64,000 bases of DNA, from positions 62,001-126,000 of the forward strand of contig NZ_JBPOEU010000005.1 of NCBI RefSeq assembly GCF_051251695.1, read 5' to 3'. The number at the start of each line of letters is the position of its first letter. The first letter of the stretch is position 1. Both the position numbers and the translations under genes were made by a program. The notes beneath the pieces are model-generated. The model saw only the letters and a list, made by a program, of their open reading frames with translations, had not been told where the DNA came from and ran no database searches. Of this stretch, positions 8,940-17,393 are shown piece by piece. The DNA comes from Maritalea sp051251695. Its GTDB lineage: Bacteria > Pseudomonadota > Alphaproteobacteria > Rhizobiales > Devosiaceae.

Positions 8940-8973
8940 TGCGCGTTTTAACAAACGGGCTGAGGAGTAAAAT

Positions 8974-9387
8974 ATGACTGACTTCATGAACTCGCTAAAA
9001 ATTGCTGCGACGGGCCTTCATGCTCAATCGGCGCGGATGCGCATTATCGCAGAGAACATGGCGAACTCCAGTTCAGCGGCGAAGGAGCCGGGGGCAGATC
9101 CATATCGTCGTCGTGTACCCACGTTTCAAGCCGTTTATAATCGCGATCTTTCCGCGCACGAAGTCAAAATCGGCAAAGTTGGTTATGACATGAGCGACTT
9201 TCAAAGCCGCTATGAGCCGGGTCATCCAGCAGCGAACGAGCGCGGATATGTGCTTTATCCGAATGTGAATTCACTGATTGAAACGATGGATATGCGCGAA
9301 GCGCAGCGCACCTACGAAGCGAATTTGAATGTAATTTCGACGTCGCGGGCGATGCTTGGCGGCACGTTGGACATTTTGCGTGGATAA
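8974..9387 (+). CDS. flgC: Flagellar basal-body rod protein FlgC
   Basis: FlgC is a proximal rod subunit. The 137-residue product starts MTDFMNSLKIAATGLHAQSA and carries the rod signature (IIAENMANSSSAAKEPGADPYRRR without the usual TxGY spacing), the family's GYVLYPNVNSLIETMDMREA motif, and a C-terminal helix ending in MLGGTLDILRG. TGAGGAG lies before the ATG. It lies between flgB and fliE; the 82-base gap to fliE contains no clear gene. The assignment is firm. Confidence 0.95.
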   Translation: MTDFMNSLKIAATGLHAQSARMRIIAENMANSSSAAKEPGADPYRRRVPTFQAVYNRDLSAHEVKIGKVGYDMSDFQSRYEPGHPAANERGYVLYPNVNSLIETMDMREAQRTYEANLNVISTSRAMLGGTLDILRG

Positions 9388-9469
9388 CACGCAATAGCGG
9401 AGAGCCAATCGTTGGTCATTTCGTTGGGGAACGGAACGGCCAGCATTTAAAGTAAACTGGGGAATAAAT

Positions 9470-9796
9470 ATGAGCGTACCGTTTTCAGCGGCGTCTAACG
9501 CCTATGCTAGCGCAACTAAACTTATGGACCATGCTGCCAAATCTGCGCCAAGCATGGGCATGGACGATACAACTGGTGGGCAAGACTTTAGCAAGTTGGT
9601 TGCTGATTCCATGGGTAGTGTGCTTGAAACTGGCCGAGCCACCGACCAAAAAGCAATGGATCTTGTTGATGGAAAGGCCAGCGTGGTTGATGTCGTGACC
9701 GCAATCTCGGAAACTGAAGTTGCGCTTGAAACCATGGTAACGATTCGTGACCGGGTAATCAGCGCCTATGAAGAGATAATGCGGATGCCGATTTAA
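9470..9796 (+). CDS. fliE: Flagellar hook-basal body complex protein FliE
   Basis: FliE is the small MS-ring to rod junction protein and one of the first rod-type export substrates. The 108-residue product has the conserved C-terminal helices: DVVTAISETEVALETMVTIRDRVISAYEEIMRMPI, here given only by its key parts TAISETEVALE and AYEEIMRM. The N-terminal third is small-residue rich and probably disordered. GGGGAATAA lies before the ATG. fliQ follows after 33 bases. Length and position fit the family well. Confidence 0.93.
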   Translation: MSVPFSAASNAYASATKLMDHAAKSAPSMGMDDTTGGQDFSKLVADSMGSVLETGRATDQKAMDLVDGKASVVDVVTAISETEVALETMVTIRDRVISAYEEIMRMPI

Positions 9797-9829
9797 CGGC
9801 CATTCCATGTTGAAAGCGGAGACTAAAAA

Positions 9830-10096
9830 ATGACCGGCGCACAAGTGCTCGACGTGGCACAGGACGGCATTTGGACATTGATCTATGTTTCATCACCTTT
9901 GATGATTGTTGGTCTTGTGGTTGGCGTTGTGATTGCGCTGTTTCAAGCGCTCACGCAAATCCAAGAAATGACATTGGTCTTCGTGCCAAAGATTTTGGCC
10001 ATTTTCATCACCATGATCTTACTGCTCCCCTTTATGGGGTCGATGATGGATGGCTATATGAATCGGATAGCTGATTTAATCATTTCAGGTGGTTAA
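9830..10096 (+). CDS. fliQ: Flagellar export gate protein FliQ
   Basis: FliQ is a small two-helix membrane protein of the type III export gate with FliP and FliR. The 88-residue product has two hydrophobic hairpin helices (about 14-40 and 50-75) and the family motif ALFQALTQIQEMTLVFVPKI between and into the second helix. The length is normal. It is separated from fliR by three bases, so the two are certainly co-transcribed. The type III secretion homologue is excluded by the flagellar context. Confidence 0.95.
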   Translation: MTGAQVLDVAQDGIWTLIYVSSPLMIVGLVVGVVIALFQALTQIQEMTLVFVPKILAIFITMILLLPFMGSMMDGYMNRIADLIISGG

Positions 10097-10099
10097 ACC

Positions 10100-10861
10100 A
10101 TGAGCATTGACTGGCTCCCGCAAACAGCCCTGATTTACATTTTGATATTTGCACGGCTGGGCACAATGTTGATGTTGATGCCGGGGTTCAGTTCTCAACG
10201 GATGCCCATGCGTATGCGGCTGACGGTGGCCCTTACATTTACATTTATCATGTACCCGCTGATTTCGAAAAACTACCCAACTCAAACCGTCACGTTTTAC
10301 CCGGCGCTTGCACTGTTGTTTTCAGAGATCGCTGTTGGCTTGATCATTGGCGGCGTTACGCGGCTCTTGATGTCTGCCGCGCAGGTAGCTGGTACCGTCA
10401 TCGCGTTTCAAACCGGCCTTTCGTTTGCCCAAACTGCAGATCCAACGCAAGGCGGTGTGCAGGGCGCTATTTTTGGTAATTTTATTGCTGTTCTGGGCAT
10501 TGCTTTAATATTTGCCCTGGATCTGCACCATCTTGTGCTGGCAGCGATTTATGAAAGTTACACTCTTTTTGCGCCTGGTGCCGGGTTTGATCTCAAAGAT
10601 GCTGCCGATATGGCAGTTGGGGTTATCGCGAGTAGTTTTGTCGTCGGGGTGCAAATGGCCGCGCCGTTTATTATTTTTGGGCTGGTGTTTTACTTTGGCC
10701 TCGGCCTGCTTGCGCGTCTAATGCCGCAATTGCAGGTTTTCTTTATCGCCATGCCCGCAAATATTGGTATTGGCCTTTTACTGTTTGTATTCCTGCTCAC
10801 CATGATGATGAGTTGGTACATGGAACATATTGAGCAGTTTTTGCTCAAGCTGATCGGGTAG
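10100..10861 (+). CDS. fliR: Flagellar export gate protein FliR
   Basis: FliR joins FliP and FliQ to form the export gate pore. The 253-residue product is strongly hydrophobic with about six membrane helices, and has the family's SSQRMPMRMRLTVAL segment near residue 35 and QTGLSFAQTADPTQGG near residue 100-115. The start ATG follows fliQ by three bases and flhB begins nine bases after the stop. Normal length and order; no unusual features noted. Confidence 0.95.
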   Translation: MSIDWLPQTALIYILIFARLGTMLMLMPGFSSQRMPMRMRLTVALTFTFIMYPLISKNYPTQTVTFYPALALLFSEIAVGLIIGGVTRLLMSAAQVAGTVIAFQTGLSFAQTADPTQGGVQGAIFGNFIAVLGIALIFALDLHHLVLAAIYESYTLFAPGAGFDLKDAADMAVGVIASSFVVGVQMAAPFIIFGLVFYFGLGLLARLMPQLQVFFIAMPANIGIGLLLFVFLLTMMMSWYMEHIEQFLLKLIG

Positions 10862-10870
10862 GGCGCATTT

Positions 10871-11956
10871 ATGGCTGATCAACCGGATAAGTCCGAGAAA
10901 ACCGAGGACCCCTCCGACAAAAAGCTCGAAGATGCGCACAAGCGAGGCGACGTCGCTAAAAGCCAAGAGGTAACGACTTGGTTCATGATGGTGGGCACAG
11001 CGTTGGTGTTTTCGATGATGGCGCCGATTACTGCTTCAAATCTGACTGCGCAGCTAAAGACTATTTTCGCCAATGCTGACTTGGTTGAAGTCGGTGGTCC
11101 AGCATTTGCGACCTTTTGGCAAAACCTTTCCGGCACCGTGCTGATTGTTGCGATTGTACCGCTGCTTATCATGGCGCTTTTCGCGTTGGCTGCAAACCTT
11201 GCACAGCATCGGCCCGTTTGGTCGCTTGATCCGATAAAGCCGAAATTTTCCAAAGTTTCGCCTCTCGCTGGGGCAAAGCGTTTGTTTTCAAGTGAGGCCC
11301 TCGTCAATTTTGGCAAGGGACTTATTAAGCTGACCATTGTTTCTTTGATTATGTTTTGGGTGATGTGGCCGGAGCGAGATCGGCTAGATACGATCATCAC
11401 CGCAGATCCATCGATGATTTTGCCGGTGTTTCAGGAACTGGGCATCAAGATCGTTCTTGGTACGCTGGCGGTTCTTACTGTAATTGCGGGCCTTGATTTT
11501 CTCTATCAGCGCAACAAGTGGTGGGAAAAACAAAAGATGACCATCAAGGAAGTGCGCGACGAATACAAACAGATGGAAGGCGATCCTAAAGTGAAAGCCA
11601 AAATCCGTCAGTTGCGTGCCGAGCGTGGACGTTCCCGCATGATGGCGGAAGTGCCCGAAGCAAGTGTTGTGATCACCAACCCGACGCACTATGCGATCGC
11701 CTTAAAATACGAGCAAGGCATGCCAGCACCGGTTTGTGTGGCTAAAGGCATGGATGCTGTTGCCCTAAAAATTCGTGAAATTGCTGGCGAGCATGAAATT
11801 CCAATTGTTGAAAACCCACCTTTGGCCCGCGCCTTACATGCGAGCATTGAAATCGAAGAACCGGTTCCCGCAGAGCATTTTAAAGCCGTGGCACAAGTCA
11901 TTGGGTACGTGATGCAGTTGCGTAAATCTCGATCTTGGAGCTCCAACAAATCGTGA
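10871..11956 (+). CDS. flhB: Flagellar export switch protein FlhB
   Basis: FlhB sets substrate specificity of the flagellar export apparatus. The 361-residue product starts with the family segment EKTEDPSDKKLEDAHKRGDV, has four membrane helices (about 35-210) and the cytoplasmic domain with the autocleavage motif N270-P271-T272-H273, cleaved between Asn and Pro to switch from rod/hook to filament export. It is the last gene of the flgB operon. An intergenic stretch of about 180 bases follows before cckA, with no clear terminator. Confidence 0.96.
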   Translation: MADQPDKSEKTEDPSDKKLEDAHKRGDVAKSQEVTTWFMMVGTALVFSMMAPITASNLTAQLKTIFANADLVEVGGPAFATFWQNLSGTVLIVAIVPLLIMALFALAANLAQHRPVWSLDPIKPKFSKVSPLAGAKRLFSSEALVNFGKGLIKLTIVSLIMFWVMWPERDRLDTIITADPSMILPVFQELGIKIVLGTLAVLTVIAGLDFLYQRNKWWEKQKMTIKEVRDEYKQMEGDPKVKAKIRQLRAERGRSRMMAEVPEASVVITNPTHYAIALKYEQGMPAPVCVAKGMDAVALKIREIAGEHEIPIVENPPLARALHASIEIEEPVPAEHFKAVAQVIGYVMQLRKSRSWSSNKS

Positions 11957-12137
11957 CACAAAAAACTTAAATCCTGAAAACGCGAAAAGTTGCTGCGCTA
12001 AGCGGTGAATTAATGAATAATGTCTTAAAGGTCGCTTGAATCGGGCTGGTTTGATGATGTTATTTGAACAAAACTAAACCGCGATTCTGGCGTAGATGAG
12101 CACGAAGTTGAAGTGCAAAACAAATAGGGGCAGGTCA

Positions 12138-14702
12138 ATGTCCATGACACCGCTGACACAAGATAGTTATCCACAACCTACAACAAGCGCACGGCTTGGA
12201 GGGACTGGTGTTTTACGCGTCATTTTGCTGTCCGCTCTCTTTGTCGGACTTGCGGTGACCTACTCGGTTTATGGCAGTCAGATTTCGTCTGATACGCTTT
12301 TATTGGTTTTGGGCATTCTTGCGGTAATTGGCGTGTTCTGTTTGTTCGGTTTGGCGGCGGGACTGTTTAAACTCTCGCAGACAAATGACGGACCTGCGCT
12401 ACAAAGTGCGATTGTCGATAGTTTGGAATATGGCGCGGTTGTTGCCGACCGTGAGGGCCGAATTATCTATGCGAACGCCGCTTATGGCGAGCTGATTTCA
12501 GGCCTTGATCGGAATTCTGTTGTGAGCGTGCCTCGGCTTTTCGCAAGTGCTGCGGAAGCGAGCGAAGCGATCTATCGATTGTCGCGCGCTGCACAGGATG
12601 GCCGTCGCGCGGTTGAAGATATCCGGCTAACTGATGGACCGACAATCGGTGAGGCAAAGAACGGCCCTGTTTGGTATCGCGTGTCTGTGCATGGTTTGCC
12701 TGAAGTTGACGGAACGAACGGCAAGAAACTGGTTTTATGGTCAGTTGAAGACATTTCCCGCGACAGAGAACGGCAAGAAAGCATCTTTTTGGAGCTGCAA
12801 AAAGCGATCGATTATCTTGATCATGCACCGGCTGGTTTCTTTTCAACTGATGGGCGCGGAAAACTACAATATCTCAATGCCACATTAGCGAATTGGCTGG
12901 GCTATGATTTGGCCGAATTTGATGTCGGCGCCCTAAGTCTGTCAGAAATTGTTCGCGGCGATGGATCTGGGCTTCTGCTCGGGGGGCGAAGTGACGGGCA
13001 GATCAAAACTGAAATCATTGATATTGATTTGGTTAAACGTGATGGCACCAACTTGCCTGTGCGATTGCTGCACCGTGCGGCAAGGCTTGCCGAAGGGGAT
13101 TTGGGCGAAACGCGAACGTTGGTGCTCGACCGGTCACCCGGTGTTGATGCATCTGAAGAGCTTCGTAATGCTGAGGTCCGGTTTTCAAGATTCTTCAACG
13201 ATACGCCATTCGCCATTGCTGGGCTTGATGGTGACGGAAAAGTGGTGCGCACCAACGCGCCCTTTATGCGCACGTTCGGCAATGAGCATGGCGAAAAAGT
13301 TACGGAGGGTTTGCCTCTAACAGCCTTATTGAGCCCTGAAACACAGGCTAAGTTTTCTGTGGCGCTGGAAGCTGCGAAATCTAATCAGGCGCTGATTGAG
13401 CCGGTTGATACGATCCTATCCGCCAACGAAGATCGCAGCGTGCGGCTTTACGTCACCGGCATTGCGGATGGCGATGACAGTGATGAACGTGTGATTGTTT
13501 ATGCGCTGGATACTACTGAGCAACGGGTGCTGGAGCAGCAATTTGCGCAGAGCCAGAAAATGCAGGCTGTGGGCCAACTTGCTGGCGGTATTGCGCACGA
13601 TCTGAACAACATTCTAACAGCGGTGATCGGGTTTTCCGATCTGTTGCTGCTTAATTTACGACCAAATGATCCTTCGTTTAAAGACACGATGGAAATCAAG
13701 CAAAACGCAAATCGCGCAGCTGGTTTAGTGCGTCAATTGTTGGCGTTTTCCCGTCGCCAAACATTGCGATTGGAAGTGCTGGAAGTATCGCTTTTGGTTG
13801 ATGATCTTACGGTGCTGTTCAAACGTTTGATTGGCGATAGCATCAACCTCTCAGTTGACCATGCGCCCCATATTTGGCCGGTACGGGCGGATCATATCCA
13901 GCTCGAACAGGTGGTGATCAACCTGGTGGTCAATGCCCGAGATGCGATGCCGGAAGGTGGCGACGTTAAAATTCGTACGCGCAATGTTGAAGAAGCAGAA
14001 GCCGCGACCTTTGATTATCGGGGTATGCCAGCGGCTGACTATGTGTTGGTCGAGGTCGCCGATACGGGAACCGGTATTCCACAAGAAGTGCTGGAAAAGA
14101 TTTTTGAGCCGTTTTTCACCACAAAAGACATCGGTAAAGGCACCGGCCTAGGTCTTTCCACCGTTTATGGAATTGTGAAGCAAACGGGTGGCTTTATTTA
14201 TGCCGACACCGAAGTTGGTATGGGTACGACGTTCAAAATATTCCTACCGCGTTATATGCAAAAACCCGAACCTGTGGTGGAGCATGAACCGACCGCTAAA
14301 CCTAAGGTGGTGCGTGACCTTACGGGCAAAGAACGTATTCTTATCGTTGAAGATGAGGACAGCGTCCGCGCATTTGCCTCTAGGGCGTTGGCGTCTGCGG
14401 GATATGTGGTGCATGAAGCGGATAGTGGTGTCGAAGCCCTTGAGGTGCTTGAAGAGATAGATGGCGAAGTTGAATTGTTGATTTCTGACGTGGTGATGCC
14501 GGAAATGGACGGCCCAACATTACTAACCCATATGCGCGAGCGGTACCCTGAGATTAAGGTGATTTTTGTTTCCGGTTATGCCGAAGAGAACATTCGCAAG
14601 GGGCTTGAAGACGATAGCAGCGTTGATTTCCTAGCCAAGCCATTTTCGCTGAAACAATTGGCGCAAAAAGTAAAAACCGTATTGAGTGGTGCCGGCGAGT
14701 AG
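12138..14702 (+). CDS. cckA: Hybrid histidine kinase CckA
   Basis: CckA starts the CckA-ChpT-CtrA phosphorelay that controls the alphaproteobacterial cell cycle, flagella and often division. The roughly 854-residue product has two membrane helices (about 25-45 and 53-77), PAS-like sensory domains (about 95-490), a HisKA domain with phospho-acceptor H487 in GGIAHDLNNILTAVIGFSD, an HATPase domain (NLVVNARDAMPEGG; GTGLGLSTVYGIVKQTGG), and a C-terminal receiver with D784 (LLISDVVMPEMDG). I chose ATG 12138, next to GGGGCAGG; ATG 12096 would add 14 basic residues. It lies after the flagellar block, whose promoters carry CtrA-type words. Confidence 0.93.
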   Translation: MSMTPLTQDSYPQPTTSARLGGTGVLRVILLSALFVGLAVTYSVYGSQISSDTLLLVLGILAVIGVFCLFGLAAGLFKLSQTNDGPALQSAIVDSLEYGAVVADREGRIIYANAAYGELISGLDRNSVVSVPRLFASAAEASEAIYRLSRAAQDGRRAVEDIRLTDGPTIGEAKNGPVWYRVSVHGLPEVDGTNGKKLVLWSVEDISRDRERQESIFLELQKAIDYLDHAPAGFFSTDGRGKLQYLNATLANWLGYDLAEFDVGALSLSEIVRGDGSGLLLGGRSDGQIKTEIIDIDLVKRDGTNLPVRLLHRAARLAEGDLGETRTLVLDRSPGVDASEELRNAEVRFSRFFNDTPFAIAGLDGDGKVVRTNAPFMRTFGNEHGEKVTEGLPLTALLSPETQAKFSVALEAAKSNQALIEPVDTILSANEDRSVRLYVTGIADGDDSDERVIVYALDTTEQRVLEQQFAQSQKMQAVGQLAGGIAHDLNNILTAVIGFSDLLLLNLRPNDPSFKDTMEIKQNANRAAGLVRQLLAFSRRQTLRLEVLEVSLLVDDLTVLFKRLIGDSINLSVDHAPHIWPVRADHIQLEQVVINLVVNARDAMPEGGDVKIRTRNVEEAEAATFDYRGMPAADYVLVEVADTGTGIPQEVLEKIFEPFFTTKDIGKGTGLGLSTVYGIVKQTGGFIYADTEVGMGTTFKIFLPRYMQKPEPVVEHEPTAKPKVVRDLTGKERILIVEDEDSVRAFASRALASAGYVVHEADSGVEALEVLEEIDGEVELLISDVVMPEMDGPTLLTHMRERYPEIKVIFVSGYAEENIRKGLEDDSSVDFLAKPFSLKQLAQKVKTVLSGAGE

Positions 14703-14705
14703 CCG

Positions 14706-14726
14706 CCACCACAGTTGTTGGTTTTT
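14706..14726 (+). terminator. Weak hairpin with T-tract after cckA
   Basis: CCACCA and TGTTGG arms, with one mismatch, enclose a four-base loop and are followed by TTTTT. It sits between the convergent cckA and the acyltransferase-like gene. The stem is short, so terminator function is only probable. Confidence 0.4.
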
Positions 14727-14728
14727 AC

Positions 14729-15781
14729 TTATCCCGTCGTGCGCCGCATCAATTCTTCCAACGGGCCGCGTTTAAACCGTTTGCGCCAAAAGTAGACGAA
14801 CAGCACGGACAGTCCGACAAACTCAAGAGCAAACCAGAGCGCCATCACGTGATTTGAGGTGCCCGTAAGCTTGAACGTTTCTAAGATGCTCATCCCGATC
14901 AAAATGTGAGCAAAATACAGCGTGAGGGTTTGCTGTCCGGTTTGGCTTAGTGTGCGCATGAGCGGATTTTTATACGCAACTTCGGGCACCAATAGACAAA
15001 CACCGATCACAAACATCGCCGCACCAATGCCATTCAACATATAAAACGGGCCGGGCGGAATGGGGCTTGTCGCGAACATTTGCGACAGGTCAGAACCAAG
15101 AATTGGCGTTAGTACGGATATGGTCTGCACGCTGATCATCGGGATTATCGCCAAAAACATGATGCCCGTGACGGTCAGACGGATGGCGTTAATGCGCAGC
15201 GACAAATCAATTTTTGCTAGGAACACACCGAAGCTGAAGAAACCCAACCAAGGGACAATCGGATGCCAGCCATTGAAGAAAAGGTTGCGTATGAAACCTT
15301 CCCATGTCCAAAGCCCGGAATAGCTCAGGTCTTTCCAGTTCCATCCCACGTCATAGTTGAGGAAGAGATTGAGTGCAGGGAATGCCAGAATAATGAGAAC
15401 TGTGACGCCCAATAGCGACATTGTGCCAAGCGGCAAAAGCCAAATGCCGAGTGCAAAATAAAATGCGTAATAGTGAATGATGTCTGCATCAAAGATAGAC
15501 AAGTTGATCAGGCCGATAGCCAGCAAAAAGACCGCTCGTTTTAGCATCGTGATTTGAAAACTGGGCTGTGCTGAATTACGCGCTGCAAGTGTGATGCCTA
15601 CACCTGCTAAAACAACAAAAACGGCCGCCGCTTTTCCCTCCAACAAAATGAGCGCTTCAGTCAAAAATCCAGAATATATGATCTCAGGCGTTTGCATAAC
15701 GACCTTGAAATTCACGATTGCCATGCCCGCAAAGGCCAAAAATCTGGCCAAACCTAATCCGTTTAGTCGTTCAGTTTTCAT
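14729..15781 (-). CDS. DUF418/DUF1624-like multi-pass membrane protein
   Basis: A 350-residue membrane protein with about ten helices. The start (RLNGLGLARFLAFAGMAIVNF), LLEGKAAAVFVVLAGVGITL at about 50-70, and the late GQQTLTLYFAHILIGMSILE match the pattern of the DUF418 and heparan-acetyltransferase-like (DUF1624) families, membrane acyltransferase relatives. I chose ATG 15781, preceded by AGGAACAGT; the upstream in-frame extension is not supported. The substrate is unknown. It converges on cckA and is divergent from recA. It could be a transporter-like protein of the same fold; I do not assign a reaction. Confidence 0.65.
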   Translation of the reverse strand: MKTERLNGLGLARFLAFAGMAIVNFKVVMQTPEIIYSGFLTEALILLEGKAAAVFVVLAGVGITLAARNSAQPSFQITMLKRAVFLLAIGLINLSIFDADIIHYYAFYFALGIWLLPLGTMSLLGVTVLIILAFPALNLFLNYDVGWNWKDLSYSGLWTWEGFIRNLFFNGWHPIVPWLGFFSFGVFLAKIDLSLRINAIRLTVTGIMFLAIIPMISVQTISVLTPILGSDLSQMFATSPIPPGPFYMLNGIGAAMFVIGVCLLVPEVAYKNPLMRTLSQTGQQTLTLYFAHILIGMSILETFKLTGTSNHVMALWFALEFVGLSVLFVYFWRKRFKRGPLEELMRRTTG

Positions 15782-16084
15782 ACTGTTCCTGCGCCATAAA
15801 TTATTAGAATGATCGTTCTCATATAAGGGTGATTCTAGTTGTTTCAAGCCAAATAGTGGGTTTGCTTCATGGATTTCATTCGCGACGAGTCGCATATGTT
15901 CAGCCAGTAACTTGCCAGAACTAAGAACAAAGATAGAATGAATGGAAATATGTTATTCTATATCAATGAGTTATGCCTCTTGACATTTCTTTCGATATAT
16001 GAGAACAAATATAGTACAAAATAATGAAATAGATTGTCCCGACGCATTGCATGACGACGTTGGTTTTGGAATAAGGAGAAGGTA
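15782..16084. promoter_or_regulatory. recA upstream region with two LexA-like boxes
   Basis: This 303-base gap has no gene. It holds GAAC-AAAGATA-GAAT at 15925-15939 and GAAC-AAATATA-GTAC at 16003-16017. Each differs at one base from GAAC-N7-GAAC, the alphaproteobacterial LexA box, and the two share nearly the same spacer. TTGACA at 15980-15985 may be the -35; I do not see a good -10 at normal spacing. AAGGAG lies six bases before the recA ATG. SOS control of recA is expected; the exact box is inferred. Confidence 0.5.
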
Positions 16085-17182
16085 ATGGCTAATTCTCAAC
16101 TTCGTGTTGTCGAGGGGGGTTCTATGGATAAGAACAAAGCGCTGGAAGCTGCACTATCGCAGATCGAGCGGAATTTTGGTAAGGGTTCAATCATGAAGCT
16201 GGGTGAGAACTCAGCCATTGAAGTTGAATCCGTGCCGACTGGCTCCTTGGGGCTCGATATTGCATTGGGCATTGGCGGTTTGCCGCGTGGTCGTATTGTT
16301 GAGGTTTTTGGCCCTGAAAGCTCAGGTAAAACCACTTTGGCGCTTCACGCTATTGCAGAAGCACAAAAAGCCGGGGGCATTTGTGCCTTCGTTGATGCTG
16401 AACATGCGCTTGACCCGATTTATGCGCGCAAACTTGGCGTCAATATCGATGAATTACTGATATCGCAGCCAGATACCGGTGAACAGGCATTAGAAATTAC
16501 CGACACATTGGTGCGGTCTGGTGCGATTGATCTTTTGGTTATCGATTCTGTTGCAGCGCTTACGCCTAAAGCAGAACTTGAAGGCGAAATGGGTGATTCA
16601 CTTCCGGGCTTGCAAGCTCGTTTGATGAGCCAAGCTATGCGTAAATTGACAGGGTCTATTTCTCGCTCAAAAACCATGGTTCTGTTCATCAACCAAATCC
16701 GGATGAAAATCGGTGTGATGTTCGGTTCTCCTGAAACGACATCTGGTGGTAATGCGCTTAAATTTTATGCTTCAGTTCGTTTGGACATCCGCCGCATTGG
16801 TGCGATTAAAGATCGTGACGAAGTTGTTGGTAACCAGACGCGTGTGAAGGTTGTGAAAAACAAACTCGCGCCGCCTTTCCGCCAAGTCGAATTCGACATC
16901 ATGTATGGCGAAGGCATTTCCAAAACTGGTGAGTTGCTCGATTTGGGTGTGAAGGCCGGGATTGTTGAGAAATCTGGCTCTTGGTTCTCATATAATAGTG
17001 AGCGTTTGGGGCAGGGCCGGGAGAACTCGCGGCAGTTCCTAAAGGATAACCCGCATCTCGCATTCGAAATAGAAGCAGGCGTGCGCGAAAGCGCCGGGCT
17101 TTCGACAGACAATATGGTGGAGCCAGTGCTCAGCGTTGAAAGTGATGATGATCCAACACTGATTGACGTGGACAAGAAGTAA
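16085..17182 (+). CDS. recA: Recombinase RecA
   Basis: RecA forms filaments on single-stranded DNA, drives homologous strand exchange, and activates LexA self-cleavage. The 365-residue product has the Walker A motif GPESSGKTT (76-84), a Walker B region (LLVIDSVAALTP), the L1/L2 region (NQIRMKIGVMFGSPETTSGG), and a C-terminal acidic tail (DDDPTLIDVDKK). AAGGAGAAGGTA lies before the ATG. It is followed by a strong hairpin terminator and alaS, the usual rhizobial neighbourhood. No anomalies noted. Confidence 0.98.
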   Translation: MANSQLRVVEGGSMDKNKALEAALSQIERNFGKGSIMKLGENSAIEVESVPTGSLGLDIALGIGGLPRGRIVEVFGPESSGKTTLALHAIAEAQKAGGICAFVDAEHALDPIYARKLGVNIDELLISQPDTGEQALEITDTLVRSGAIDLLVIDSVAALTPKAELEGEMGDSLPGLQARLMSQAMRKLTGSISRSKTMVLFINQIRMKIGVMFGSPETTSGGNALKFYASVRLDIRRIGAIKDRDEVVGNQTRVKVVKNKLAPPFRQVEFDIMYGEGISKTGELLDLGVKAGIVEKSGSWFSYNSERLGQGRENSRQFLKDNPHLAFEIEAGVRESAGLSTDNMVEPVLSVESDDDPTLIDVDKK

Positions 17183-17247
17183 AACACACGCACTAAGTTG
17201 TCATTTTATATACAACTTTGCGCCTGTTTAGAATATTCCTCACGCAA

Positions 17248-17280
17248 AGCGTCGGCCCTTGGTCGGCGCTTTTGTTTGTT
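17248..17280 (+). terminator. recA terminator
   Basis: A 10-bp stem (AGCGTCGGCC with GGTCGGCGCT, including two G-T pairs) with a three-base loop at 17248-17270 is followed by TTTTGTTTGTTG. It lies about 65 bases after the recA stop and before alaS on the same strand. Confidence 0.8.
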
Positions 17281-17393
17281 GTTGTTGATGTCGTTTCTTT
17301 GACAAGCTAGACATGGGGGATTGCGCCATGTAAAACGGCAAAAACGTCAACAGCCTCAACTGTTTTGAGGCGCTCAACCATCCGGCAGGCATT

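Noticed and set aside
15986..16017. A -10 element for the TTGACA before recA
   Set aside because: No TATAAT-like word lies at 16-18 bases; TATAGT at 16010 is 24 bases away, so I do not call a full promoter.
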